Shown in pieces: positions 44,667 through 57,189 of a stretch of 64,000 nucleotides of DNA (position 1 is its first letter; each line of letters starts with the position of its first letter). This stretch comes from Lonicera japonica. Lineage: Eukaryota; Streptophyta; Magnoliopsida; Dipsacales; Caprifoliaceae. Location of the stretch: contig CM038467.1 in the NCBI GenBank assembly GCA_021464415.1, positions 18,315,127 to 18,379,126 on the forward strand. Direction: 5' to 3'. A model generated the notes under the pieces. The model made no database searches and had not been told where the DNA came from. It saw only the letters and a program-made list of their open reading frames with translations. Made by a program: the position numbers and the translations under genes.

Positions 44667-47150
44667 TAAGATATTAAAAAATAGTGTTTGTTTGAAAAAA
44701 AAATTACAAAAATTACAAAAATAATATTTTTATAAATTAAGAACCTATATTTGATCAAATTTTTAAAACAATATAAAGTTAACTTTGTAATAGATTTTTA
44801 AATTAATTATTTTTTTATGAAATTACGCAAAATTAAATTTGCACTATATAATTTTTAGCATATTATTATAAATAAATATTTAATTGATAGTATTTTATAA
44901 TAATTTTAATAAATTATATATTCAAAACCTATTTATTAATAAAATGTACATAATAATTTTTTCAAAATTATGCAAAGTTAAGCTTGCATTCCTTATTTTC
45001 TAAAATATTATTATGTATTTGTGTTTATTTGATATTGTTTTAAAATTGTTGGTGCTGAAAACTAGAAAGTTGTTTTCAGCACCATATGGTCAATTGATTA
45101 TAACAAATAATTATAGCAGTAAAGGAAGGAGCTGAATTTAAGAGAGTAAAGAATTTATAAAGGAGTTGGTCTCGTATGAAGATACAGGTTAATCCTTCTC
45201 TATGGAATGGAGCTATGAGTTTAGTTTGCTTTGTATTGATAATAGGTTAGCAAGTACTACAAACTCAAAAAGGTCTCTCTAGTTATTCTATTTTCTTAAT
45301 ATTACAGTAAGAGGAGAGCTGAGCTAACAACAATTTAGTCTCCTAAACAAAATAGCTCTAAAGTCGACTATCGAGTCCTTCTTATGTCTTTCTGTGCTTG
45401 TTGGTGGTGTGTTTTTGTTTCTCTTCGATTATTCTTAATTGAAACTCTTTTTTCCGTTACCTCTCCCTTGGGAGAAGTAAGTGCTTCTTGTATATATATG
45501 ATAAGAGTAAGCGTATGGCCAGAGTTTTCAGAGTAGGTCTGGAGCCATGCTTCTATCAATACTAACTCTGACCTTACTTCTCCATGAATTTCGGTGCATT
45601 AAATGTGGTTGGGAGAGTTCGGCGCGTCTTGCAAAGTAAGTGACAGTCGTCCATGCTTTTGCTAACCACTCTGACAGAGTGGTTGGGCGAGAGGAGAAAG
45701 AGAGAGAGAGAGAGCTTCGGAGCTCATCTCGAAAGAGTTCTGGAGCTTAGGCCTGACAAATTACCGTACGTAATTGACCCTTGAACGAGTACCCAGCTCT
45801 CGAGGAACTCCATTCTTCTTACAAAATCACAACAGGTCTCCTTGGAACTCCTTGTACAGAAACGGGCACGGTAGCTAACGTGGACGGCTACGTGTCAACT
45901 CGAGGTTGGCGGAGTAAATTGAATTACAAATTTGTACCATAAAAAATTATATAAATGAAATATAAGAATATATTTGATAAATAAGAGAAACAAATCATGC
46001 AAAATAAATTTGTATTAATTTTTTTGATTACAAAGTTAAATTTGCACGAAACATAATTTTATGCAAAAATTTAAGTTTGTACTCGATCAAAATCCTTATT
46101 TTAAAATACAATTGATTAACAAACTTTTATTTCAGAATAATAATAATATCTAGATCTTTATTTTCAAAAAATATAATTCATTGGTTTTTTTTCAAAAAAT
46201 ATAATCGGACAAGAACTTTTACCTCATTTCTAGGTTTTAAAAAGAAAATATCTATGTTTGGGGCTTTTTTTTTTTTTTAAAAAAAATAAGGTTAATTTTT
46301 TTTAATTATAATAATAACGAAAATCTTTTCTATAATTAAATTTAAGACTTTTTCTAAATTCAGTGAGTTCTTTACCAACGGGGGATGGTTACGTAATTTA
46401 TTTTCATCATATATGTATAGGGACATTAGAAAATGGAGTTGTGTGAAAAATATTTACAAATAAATTAGAGTAATAATTAAATTTTTATATTATAATTTTT
46501 TATAATATCATATAAAATTAAATTTACACTGTATAATATATTATTATATTTAAATATTTAATTGACAACATTTTAAAATTATTTTAAAGAGTTACAAATT
46601 TAAACTTACTTATTGAGAAAAACAGAAAAATAACATTTTTTTGTAAATCATGCAAAACTAAATTTGCAACTCTTATATTTTAATAAATTACTATATATTG
46701 CTGTTTATTTCATATTACTTTTAAATTTTATGAGTCACACATAAAATATTAGTCATATGCTAACAACGATTAAAATGAAATTTTTATTTCAAAAAAATAT
46801 TATTCCCTTCTTATGATTTCATGAGGACTTTAATCAACGCATTTCCAGTTTTTATACCACGTAAATCTATACAAATTATTTGTACTCGCAACTCTATAAA
46901 ACCTAATAACGGTTTTTTTTTTTTTTAAATAATCTTTTGGCTTTACCGGTTTAAGTACGTTGCAACTTTGTTTTAAGACGCACAAAACTTTTGTTTCCAT
47001 ATATCGACTTGTATTTTCTATGTATACATGTATAAGAAAAAAAAAGGGATGAAAACGAATTTCACATACACAAATTAAATAGGCGGAAGCATAGAAATTA
47101 AACAATCCTCCCTTCATTTTATTACAACAAAGCCACATCACAAAACCGCG
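44667..47150. other. Intergenic with a GC-richer repeat remnant
   Basis: Mostly AT-rich. At 45050-45085 there is a perfect 12-bp inverted repeat (GGTGCTGAAAAC) around a 9-nt loop. The island at about 45360-45915 is richer in G+C, with a (GA)n tract, and looks like part of an LTR, but no partner LTR, PBS or coding sequence was found. Confidence 0.4.
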
Positions 47151-47175
47151 CGCGCAGACGGATGGATCTAGCTAG

Positions 47176-48747
47176 CTAGTGATTATGGTGACCGGGAAGT
47201 TTCTCTTTGATCTTCTCCATCATACTCTTCTTCTCGTGCTCTATCGGCGTTGCCGTGGTTGTCACGGTGGCAACTTTGGCTACATCAGTGTGGCCATGTC
47301 CCACGCCTTCTTCGACCTCTTTGTGCTTTGATCCACCTGATAATTTATCCTTTATTTTCTCCCTCAATCCTTTCTTCTTCTTTATTCTCCCTCCTTGCCC
47401 ATCGTCCTCTGACTACATATACATCAATACCGCCCCCAAAAAATTAATGCACACCCCATAACATATAGATATATATATATATGCATATGATGGGTTTAAC
47501 TTTAATTTCCTTTTTCTGGTTAATTTCAATACTCATATATTCATTATCTGAATTCTTAGCTTAATAACTTGGAAAAGAATTCAATTCCAAGGAACTCGTT
47601 TAGGTGGTAAAATTTTAATGGAAAATTAACAACCAAATTAAGGTGATTTTTTTTTCCTTGGCGTGATAAAGGTCTGGTCTTTGATACATGAAAACAAAAA
47701 AAAAAAAAAACAATAGTAAACTTGGTAGAACCAAAGTGTTCCATGCAAAATTGAGCATGTAAAATTAATATTATGAGATGAAAAATCATCCGAGATGTAA
47801 AAAAAAAAAATATTGAACATTTCCTATGAAAATGAAAAAAGAACCAGCGTGTCTTGCGTATATTTATTTCTTTATCCCACTCCGAAATATATAAAGTTAT
47901 TCAGAAAAGTTTGTTCGATTTTGGCTTCTTTTTTTTTGTACAAAATGTTTTTGCCTATGCTTAAATCAAGTTTCAGAATTAATTTTGAAGGGACAAAATT
48001 AAAGGTATATATATACGAGCAGGACAAATTAAAGGCATATATACGAGCAGACCGGAACTTTTAATAAGCGACGATTTTTTGTCAGTAAAAATATCTTCCA
48101 TTAAAAATCTCCATACCAGTATTAGCTTGGGATTTGAAAGTAAAAACTAGAATGCCAATTTCGATTCATATTACAGCACAGTCTGTTTAATGAACCCAAG
48201 TTTAGTCAAAGCAAACATATGTTTAGACAGAATTGATCACAAGATTTAAGAGATCATTCAATTCTAAAGAAAAAATTTATGTATATATATGTATAATAGA
48301 TTTAAATTAAAATAATAATCTCACCGAGCTAGAGCTTGAACTAGAGGAGTGCTGGATTTCGTCGAGGCGCACCTCTCCAAGGCCGGTGGTCCTTGGCTCG
48401 GTACTCACCCCACCATGAGCCGCAGCACCTGTTCCTCCACCAAGTCCGATAGCTTCATGAGTGGTTGCTTTGGATACTGATCCAAGTCCTACGGCGGCAC
48501 CAAGCCCTGTAGCGCCACGGGTGCCATAATCTGTGGGTGTTTGGGTACCGACGGGAGGATCACCATGCGGTTGGTAACCCAGTGCGGTGTGAGTGACCTG
48601 TGGACCGCCATGAGTGGCGGTTGAAGCGGTGGTGGCAACTCCGGTTAGGTGCATGGGGGTTCCCTTCTCGTCGGTGAGCTGAACGGGGTTTCCGTGCTGG
48701 TCGGTCAGCTGAATTGGGTTGCCATATTCATCACGCACATCAGCCAT
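47176..48747 (-). CDS. YSK2-type dehydrin (group 2 LEA protein)
   Basis: Intrinsically disordered, water-stress protective protein (membrane and protein protection during desiccation and cold). Two exons, 48325-48747 and 47176-47412, in phase 0, giving 219 aa. The order is diagnostic: a Y segment DEYGNP near residue 5, a degenerate second Y (DQHGNP), a Gly/Thr-rich phi region, an S segment of nine consecutive Ser spanning the exon junction and followed by EDDGQGGR, then K segments [16 protein letters not shown] and [17 protein letters not shown]. The intron in the S segment is where dehydrin genes usually have it. The phi region carries repeats of GLG and TATHGG type. It resembles the At2g21490/At4g39130 pair, and its neighbours agree. 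Upstream G-box elements suggest ABA control. Confidence 0.95.
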
Positions 48748-48913
48748 TTTTCGTTTCTTTCTTTCTAGCTAGGAAACTACGAAGACGAAGACGAAGACGA
48801 AGATGAAGATGAAGATGAAGAAAGTAGTGCGGAGTTTAAGGGTGGGTGTTTTGGCATCTTAATTTAAAGGAAGCCAAGGGGAGTAGCAAAACCATTTTTG
48901 CATGTCACTAGGT

Positions 48914-48963
48914 CACGTGTGCACATTAGAGAGCTACCACGTAGGAAAAATTAGTCCCACGTG
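48914..48963 (-). promoter_or_regulatory. ABRE/G-box cluster upstream of the dehydrin
   Basis: Two CACGTG cores (48914-48919 and 48958-48963), the second in the strong ABRE context CCACGTGTCG, plus CACGTA at 48938-48943. They lie 165-215 bp upstream of the ATG. A TATA-like CTTTAAATTAAG (minus strand) sits near 48858-48869. Such clusters bind ABF/AREB bZIP factors in ABA-induced genes. Confidence 0.7.
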
Positions 48964-49684
48964 TCGTAGCCTTTCCAACAGGTGGATTATGATTTTGGGT
49001 TTTGGATTTCTATTTATGCATTGGTATTCGTGCAAGTACGAAGTTTTTAAATATTTATTTTTAAGTATATTTTTTTAAGATTATTTTTAAATTTAATTTG
49101 TATGTGGTATATTATTTATAAATTTTATAAAAAATATTTTTTTTTAATTTTTTTTAAATAAATAAAAAACATTTTTATTTTAATGAAAATTTTAAAATGG
49201 GTGAATCAAATATAATTTTTTTTTTTTAAAAAAAATACTTAAAATATTGTTTTTAAAATTCAACCAAACATCTTTTTAATCTTTGTGACTTTTTTCATAT
49301 TATGTATATATATAATTGTTATAAAAATGGTGCTTATAAAGTTATAATATATATATATATATATATATATGATGAAGTTATCGATCTATTTATTAAATGC
49401 AATGCATTAAAAGGTTTTTCCATATTTATATTTAAATAAAAAATACTTTATATTTTTATTTTAAAATAACGATACTTATTTTATTTTATTTTTACTTAAA
49501 ATATTATTCATCTATTTTTTCTTAAAAATAAATTTGTCACTACCTACCACCACCATTATTGCTATCCCCCTCTAAAACTCTAGCAACTATTATCGTAGTG
49601 TTATGATCTCACCGAAACTCTAGCATAGGTCCTGTATATCTGTTTTGCTTTTGCACTAAATTCGCAAATAACTAATTTTATAAA

Positions 49685-50000
49685 GGGTGATTTTGACTTT
49701 GGGTGCCGTTTATTCTTGCATATCAGACGTTGGATGCCAAAGTTTTGCATAATAGGTGTTTGGGTGCCATTTTGGACGGAATCCGTTAGTCAACCGTTAG
49801 CTCCGTTAATTTTTGACCATTTTACCCCTAAGCACTAGTAATATGTTTTGTCTTTTTCTAGGGGTAAAATAGGTAGATTGGGTAAAAAAATAACGGAACT
49901 AATGGTTAACCACGTTGACTAACGGAAATGGCACCCAAATACCTATTATGCAAAACTTTGGCACCCAACGTTTGATATGCAAGAACAAACGGCACCACCC
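49685..50000. mobile_element. Mutator-type MITE with perfect 9-bp TSD
   Basis: Inverted arms of about 115 bp (GGGTG ends; shared words TTCTTGCATATCA and CAAAGTTTTGCATAATAGGT) flanked by TTTTATAAA at 49676-49684 and 50001-50009. The length, TIRs and 9-bp TSD fit a non-autonomous MULE. Confidence 0.9.
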
Positions 50001-50009
50001 TTTTATAAA

Positions 50010-52443
50010 TTTTAGTGCAAATATATTTTTGCACTAAATCCGTAAACAAATTAAGATATAAATTTTGGTACAAAATCATTTTTACACTAAATTCACAAGC
50101 AATTAAAGATGTAAACTTGAGTGCAAATTTGTTTTTGCACTATATCAAAATTCTTGCCAGTGCTCCCATGTCTTTGTTGGAGGTACAACAATAACAATGG
50201 TTAAAGAAACTTTGGTGAACAGCAGTGACCAAGGTAATTGGTGAGACTTAACAACTACTAATAGTAATAAAGAAATAAAAAATTGTAGTAAAAGTATAAT
50301 TGATCATTCAAAAAAAAGAGTGTATCTTTCTAGTAAACAAAGATTAAAAAATTGTCTTCGTGGCTAAAATAATTTGTGAAAGAAATTCTCTATCTAATTT
50401 AAAATAATAAAGTGTCCTTAATTTAAATATAATTATAAAAAATATATTTAAAATCCACTTTCTCTATTAATAATTAATCGTTAGTAGTTGAAATGCATTT
50501 AAACCCAAACAAAAAAGAAAAGAAAAGATAAAAGAAATGTGTTCAAATATCTTCTTTTCTTTGTCTCCATAGAAATACAATTATCGTTGAATAAAAAATA
50601 ATAAAATTTTCGATTTAATTAATTATTTTTTATTTCTTATTATAACTTCGTTTTAGAGGATAAAATAATATCCTAGGATTAAAGATGATTATTCCCATCG
50701 TCTAATATTTAAATTTGAATTTTTCATGGTGTTACACTTAAGCATCTTTTACACATTGTAGAAGGTAATGTTTATCATTAGCCTCGACCGACCCATACTT
50801 TGTAGACTGTAGTCACAAAGATCAAGTGATCAACACACCAATCAGCCTACATAAAGCCCTCGGACAAATTACATGATGATTAAAGTTCATTCGAGGCCCA
50901 ATCGGTCTTTTCCTGATCGTCAAAACTATTGGCTCACTAAATTTTAGTAGTTTACGATTAAACGCAGCTCTAAAAGAGGATACAACGCAATAAATATCAA
51001 GAAATATTTAAACTTTACACAAAAATCAATTGCATTTTTCAACTTGTTACCAAATGGAGTCTTAATTAAAACATTTAATAAAATATCATCTTATTTTTTG
51101 ACTTTTTTCGTAATTTTTTTTTTTGATAGTTGAGAAAGAAATATTTTCGACAAAAAATAATGAAAAACTTCAGACATCTTCTCATAAAAATGACCATGAA
51201 TTGACCCATGCTCTCAACTTATTTTTCAACTTCTCACACAAATCAAGTGTTTTTCTTTTTATTTTTCATGTTATTATCAAACATAACCTTAGTTTCTGCG
51301 AATTTTCTTCACCAACCCAACAAACACCACAACGGGCAAAATATGATCATGGATATAAAGAATATCTCACTACAATTTCTTCTTCCACAATGACGTCCAT
51401 GGACTAGTGTATCCTTCAAACAAATTTAAATTTTACAGAATAAATCGTCAGCCAACTAGTCTGACATTCATTTCATCCTACAATTTTCCTGTTTTACCCT
51501 AAACATGCTGAACTGACATATATGGTATTATTTCCACTCCTCTGTACAAATGTATCTTCAGAAGCTAAACTATTCACTCCATCTCTGAGATAGAGTTGAT
51601 TTCAGTAGTTTCTTCCAAAGTTTTGGTGATTTTCATGCTGTAGTTTCCCACTGCAAGTCCGGCAAATCATGAGAAAGATCAGACTTGGCATCTCTAGAGT
51701 TTTACACAAGAACAATGAAAAAGAATTAAGCAATAAAAAACAGATAAAATATGTTTAGATGAATTCAAAATAATAGAAGCAACGATGTTAAAAACACAAT
51801 GGTGCATGTAAACTAGACCAGGGAATGTACCATTACGTGCTGTATGACACTTGCGCAAGGCAATTACGTTACTCACACCTGATCCAAATCAGCTTTTTAT
51901 GCTCGGGTTCATGTGGTATCAACACTTTGTTGCGTTTAAAGAAAAGTTACCACACAGACACACAGACACAAAAAAGCCACACTTAACATCCTGGCAAACT
52001 GCGTATTGGTATGAAAGCTCCAAAACATGGTACACCATACACTAAATTCAGAGATCGTGTCAGCTTCATTTTACGTTGTATAAACACCATTTAATGAGGA
52101 AATAAAAGAATTTTAGAAAGGATTATAATATGGATGACATCTCCCCTTTTAATTGAATTTTCGGGATTAGACGAATCCGACACTTTAAGGTGCATTCTCT
52201 TTGTAACATATAGTTAAAACAGTGAAGCCCAATCTGGTTCCGGATGAAATGTTTTTCACCTAGGTGAAAGTTAAGTAGTTTTGACCTGGACCTAGCGCTG
52301 GTTAAAAAGAAATCTTTCAACTAAAGCCAAATGGGGTCTTATTGATAATGCAGTTCAGAATCCCTAATCGAGAAAAAGCTTACATAAATGAGATTGCGAA
52401 GGATGAGAGAGATGTGCACCTCTTTAAAGCTAGCAAAAAGAGC
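50010..52443. other. Intergenic and 3' flank of the RING gene
   Basis: No gene seen. A GC-richer patch near 50760-50960 may be an old LTR fragment. Sequence from about 51500 to 52443 includes the likely 3' UTR of the minus-strand RING gene. Confidence 0.45.
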
Positions 52444-55400
52444 TCACTCCTTGCTTGATCTGGTCCAGAAAAATCCCTTCTTTCGAGTTGAATGATAATC
52501 CGACATGGATCCACTCCCCTTGGACGCCAATGAAAAATGTCGCCTCAAGAAAGGCTTCCCTGAAGAGCTCTTCATGCTGGAACTAGAGCTCATCTTTAGG
52601 CCTCTACTCTCATGTCCACTACTTTTCTGATGGGCAAACCCTATAGAATCACTGTTGAGAACACCATCCATAACCCGTTTCCTTGATCGCTTGCTATTTT
52701 TAACCTTCCTATCCATTTCAGCTCTAAGTGCTTTCTCAGACAACTTCACAGTTTGCTTCTCCCCAAAAGTACAAATCGGGCAAGTGGGGTCATACTTACT
52801 AATCTCAGGTGTCATATTCTCCAAGCACTCTGCATGGTAAACGTGCCCACAAATTAGAACGGCAACCACAGCCAGCTCGTTGGTGGATATAATCTTCTGG
52901 CTGCCCCATGAAGATTTCTGCGTTAAAAGCTTTGAGCAAACTCCACAGGACTGGATACCAATAACGGGCGAAGAAGAAATCCGGCCACTCAATCTGCTTA
53001 TCCTATCACGATTCTCGTTATCAAAAGACCAGCTCTCTCTATGAGAAGTTGTCATGAAGTCCGAAAAGGCAGGGGTGGACCCACCATCGGAGGACCCACC
53101 ATGAGAGCTCCTAATAGATTCATTACTCCACCCGGGGAGACCAAAGGTGGACCCTTCTTCAGATATTGATAAATTCGGTGATTTAAACCCTGGAATCCGG
53201 CTATCGGATACTTGACGTAGTAGTTGGTGCCCCGGTGAACGGCGTGCCCACCTTGGCGGGGCCGAGCTTGGAGGAAACAGGTGACATTGGGATGACAAAG
53301 GAGATGTTGATGAAACTGAATACATTGAAGGTGACATCTTTGTGGGAGATGGAACTGAAACCGCTGGGAATTCTGTAGACTCGTTAACCTAAAAAGTCAA
53401 CAAGGGAAAGGTGTAATACTCGATACCACAGTTCAAGTAAGCGAATTGAATGTACAAGATAATACATCTTTTACAACAAAGGGGGTCTCTAAATTCAAAG
53501 CAAATATGGGTTTTGAGTGGATATAGTAGAGTTCTCAACACAGCCAAGCATCAAGCTATATTTGCTTTGGCAATAGATAAAGCCGTTTACAACACTCCAA
53601 CTTTTCTCAGATTTACCTCCATAGAATTGGTTGAGACTGATGGATCTGCAAATTAGAAAGAGATAAATGTCACATATAGGAAGCAAACTGATGGCATCAC
53701 AAGCGTATTGATTTGGTGTGCAAAAGCAAAAAGATCTCCACTAAGAGATCACAGAATTTGAGGATTCATGCATGACTCAAATGCATAAACAGATGTACCA
53801 AAAATGTATAGATAGATATAATGTGTGTTGAAGAGCATATACATTGTTGGCCCACTACCTAACAGCTTAAACTTTCGGGAGAGATGGTTCCTAACATAGT
53901 ATCAAAGGTCAGGTCTGCAAGGTCTCGAGTTCAAATCCTCCCGCTTGCATCTGTTTCCCCCTTTGTGTTTGTGTAGTATGCACGTTGTTGTTTGTGCACA
54001 AAGTGCACCTTTGGTTTGATTTGTCTCTCCACGTGCGAGTGGGGTTGCACACAAGGGAGAGTGTTGAAGAGCAAATTCAATGTTGGCCCACTACCTAACA
54101 ACTTAAGCTTTTGGGAGAGATGATTCCTAACAATGTGTATATGTGTAAACACCAACCCCACAAGGATTCCTAAACACATGTTCATAGAATAATAATGGAG
54201 AGATCACAAGCATGCCTAGGACTAAATAAAGCCAACAAGTAGATTGCCTTTAGTTTCATGTATAGTTTATTGCATTTTTAAAGGCTGATTTAAGCATATA
54301 TGCAAGCAGATAACTAGGGCTGTTCGACGGGATTTGTTCAGAAATATTAACCGACTCATAAGCACAAGAAATATAATAAGCACGCAAGCATACATTACTA
54401 TGCATATACTTGAATATTGTATATATGTCAGCAGGTGGGAATTGTGATGCCTCTCTCAAACAGGGGGTTCTAATCAGTTAAACTTCCACCTCAGCAAAGT
54501 GCAAAACTCCCAGACTCGGTTCATAGTTGTTAAGATGAAAGGTGCACACTATACAAAAACATGAAATATATATTCCTCTGTTTGCTGTTTTCTTTGCTGC
54601 ATCAATATGTTGCCCAACTATTTCTGCATGTAGTTGAGAAGATTCCAACAATCATAATGCAGCAATTCACAAGTGATCATGGTGGGCATACTAAATTTTC
54701 TTGATATCTTGTGCAGCACAAGCACCATATTGTCTTAGAGCATCTCCAAAAGTAGCAAATGTTTTCTTCAAATTTGTAGTATGTGAACCTATGTGGCCAG
54801 GAGCGGAGCCAGAATTTTTCTTTAAAGGGGGGCAAGTTTAATACCAATGACACTTTTTATAAATCAAAGAATATTATTTTTCTTCAAGATAAGGGGGCAA
54901 GATTAATGCTATTAATAATTATTTATTTTTAAAAAAGGGCCAATGTCATACGTAGACAAAGTCCTTTGAAAAGCCTCTTGGAGATGCTCTTATAGCAATA
55001 CGTAGACAAAGTCATGGATCTAACTATTAGAGTGCCAATGTCAAAACCATTTTCATGGTTGTTGCTTCGAAGGATGATACACTACATCAGGTGAGCTGGG
55101 GAAAATGGCATTTTATCCACTACATCAATTACAAATAGAAGGGATCCATCAGATAAGTTACAAGGGACATGTTAACATGTTCCCTAAGGGCACATGTTAA
55201 GTATCTATAAATAGAAATAATTAAATTATAACATGCATTAAATTAGGCACAAATTCTCATGCAAAGTGGTATTCTTTCTATACATAGTATGGTTAGGGCA
55301 CATGGTATCATTTTCCAAGTTACAAATAGAGGGGATCCATCAAATAAGTTACAAAAGAAGGGCACTTCTAGGAGTTGCAGTATCATACCACAAATCCAAA

Positions 55401-55762
55401 TTCCAAATGACAGTTTATTGTAAAATTAGTTTACCTGGAGGAGGAAGCCTCAAGATCCCTCCATTTTCTTCGGATGTTGGGGACTTCTGCCATGTGAGTG
55501 TTCGAAAACTGTCCAACGGACTGCCCTCTTCTGATGCATAAGCAGTTTCTGTGGGTGTTCGAGATTTGATGTCCAAACCAACATTCCTGTTGACTCCGTT
55601 AGAAAACAAACTCATAGATATCTCTTCCCCTGCTACTCGCCCTCGGTTATCCCACCGAAAGCTCCATGATGGTGAATATCGAACATTCCTCTGCAAAATT
55701 TCACTGCTGGGTCCATTTGTTACAGTTCTATCTTTGGCAGCAACACAACAAGAAGACCCCAT
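52444..55762 (-). CDS. RING-H2-type zinc-finger protein (RING/U-box family, At4g39140-like)
   Basis: Probable E3 ubiquitin ligase; substrate unknown. Three coding exons: 55435-55762, a 29-nt micro-exon 53617-53645, and 52444-53388. Phases agree, giving 433 aa. The start MGSSCCVAAKDRT is preferred to an upstream Met at 55768 because MGSxCC proteins of this group share it; Gly2/Cys5/Cys6 would allow N-myristoylation and palmitoylation, so membrane attachment is inferred. The N-terminal block RNVRYSPSWSFRWDNRGRV is typical. The RING is in the last exon: CGVC ... CGHVYHAECLE ... CPIC, with about 27 residues between the first two Cys pairs. The C-tail is Ser/Lys-rich, ending KKGFFWTRSSKE. The leader continues to about 57150 through further non-coding exons. 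Confidence 0.9.
53826..54132 (+). mobile_element. Complete TRIM retroelement (71-bp LTRs)
   Basis: Left LTR 53826-53896 and right LTR 54062-54132, each 71 bp, TGTTGAAGAGCA...CCTAACA, with 64 of 71 positions identical. The primer-binding site, TAGTATCAAAGG, starts directly after the left LTR (a decayed TGGTATCAGAGC). A purine tract, AAGGGAGAG, ends directly before the right LTR. A perfect 5-bp TSD, ATGTG, occurs at 53821-53825 and 54133-54137. The internal region is only 165 bp and non-coding, with a GTTCAAATCC pol III B-box-like word. It lies in the long intron between exons 1 and 2 of the RING gene. Confidence 0.92.
54738..54989. mobile_element. Small MITE with GAGCATCTCCAA ends
   Basis: Left GAGCATCTCCAAAAG, right the inverse (CTTGGAGATGCTC), with TTA at 54735-54737 and 54990-54992. 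A stretch near 54800 (AGGAGCGGAGCCAGAATTTT) resembles the hAT end at 27196, suggesting a nested remnant. It lies in the RING-gene intron. Confidence 0.7.
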
Positions 55763-57010
55763 GTTCACTCACAAATACAACATAAAGCAACTAAACCTAG
55801 CAGCAACAATCAGTTGTAGCGAACAACCCAGTGTGGTTACTCCAAGAACACAAACTGGAACCAAGTTATTCTTCTGGAAATTATGCAAAGTAGTATTAAC
55901 AAAAATGAAACAAGTCTGCAGGGAGATGATCCATGCGTTTTTATAACATATATATATATATATATAGATATAAAATAATGAACAAGAGCCTTACAATGTT
56001 TGTCTAAAATGATAAGAAGAGTTGAAAAAGAAAAGTCATTAAACCATCAAGAACTTTACCATGTATAATGTTCTAAGTAGAAAAAGAGTATCATAAACAA
56101 TCATAATACATTAGCTGAACTTCAATAACTAGTCATATACTTGATATGCAAACACCAAACTACTGTCTGAAATGCTGAGATTTCTACCAAAATTTTCAGT
56201 TAATAACTAACGGATGAATTCCATTAAGTATCACATCAAAAGTGGAAATCAAATTAACACAGCGAAACATCCCAGTCATCTGTCGACGAGTTCACTGTAG
56301 CATGGTATAGCAGAAGATTCAATTCTGCAAACAAAAAAAAATCATTTTTCCTGATTGAATTTAGGTCTTAAAATCTCAACTTCAACCTTGCTCTCAACAT
56401 GGAATAATACTATAAGTAAAAGCCAAAAACTCTTTTAAGTCAAGAACAATAATAACAGTCAATTCAAACATCACTGTTCTATCAAATCCAAGTCTCATTC
56501 AATCTGGAACGCAGTTTATCTCAAACAACCTACAGCTCACACAAAAAGCAGTGTACAAAGACCATAAAACAACATACTAGCAAAAAAAAGCGAAATTATA
56601 TTTCGGAAATTAGAGAACCTTGTATCGATTTCATCTGCTACTTTGCAGGAGGATTAGAGCACGACTGAGTAGCAGAAGAACCTGTAAAAAGGAAGATTCA
56701 AACCGAAATTAGAGACCAAAAAACATTAATCAAAGTAAAATGAAAATAACAAAAAAAAAAAAGCAAATTATATTACCAAAATCTATAGAAATTACTTAAT
56801 TAATGTCTCTGTGAATTAATCAAAAAAAAATTAGTGAGTATGTACAAACCACACGTAAACGTATTTATGCAATCATATCATCCAGATTGATGGAGGAGTC
56901 TTCTTCGTAATAAAACAAAGGAATCCTGGAGACTGACGTGATTGAAACGTACCTCTGTGTCGCTCCAAGAGAAAGATAAAGTTTAGAAAGAAGTGCGTGT
57001 TATGTATGAC

Positions 57011-57042
<32 letters not shown>

Positions 57043-57150
57043 GGAGGAGAAGAGAATCTGATTCTTCTTCCTCAACCTCTTCTTCTTCTTCCAAATTAGA
57101 GAGAGAGAGAGAGAGGTAAGTAGTTTCGGACGGTTTCGGGAACAGCGTCG
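55763..57150 (-). other. 5' leader region of the RING gene
   Basis: No coding exon. Candidate non-coding leader exons near 56620-56690 and 56990-57120, the latter with a (GA)n/(TA)n tract (57015-57041 and 57096-57115). Exact transcript structure is not inferable. Confidence 0.35.
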
Positions 57151-57189
57151 GTGCCTAGAGTTATATCTTACACGGTAAAGAGTCGGCAA

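Noticed and set aside
53905..53945. tRNA gene or tRNA-derived SINE suggested by GAGTTCAAATCC
   Set aside because: No cloverleaf can be drawn and the A-box spacing is too short. The flanking LTRs, PBS, PPT and 5-bp TSD explain the sequence as a TRIM.
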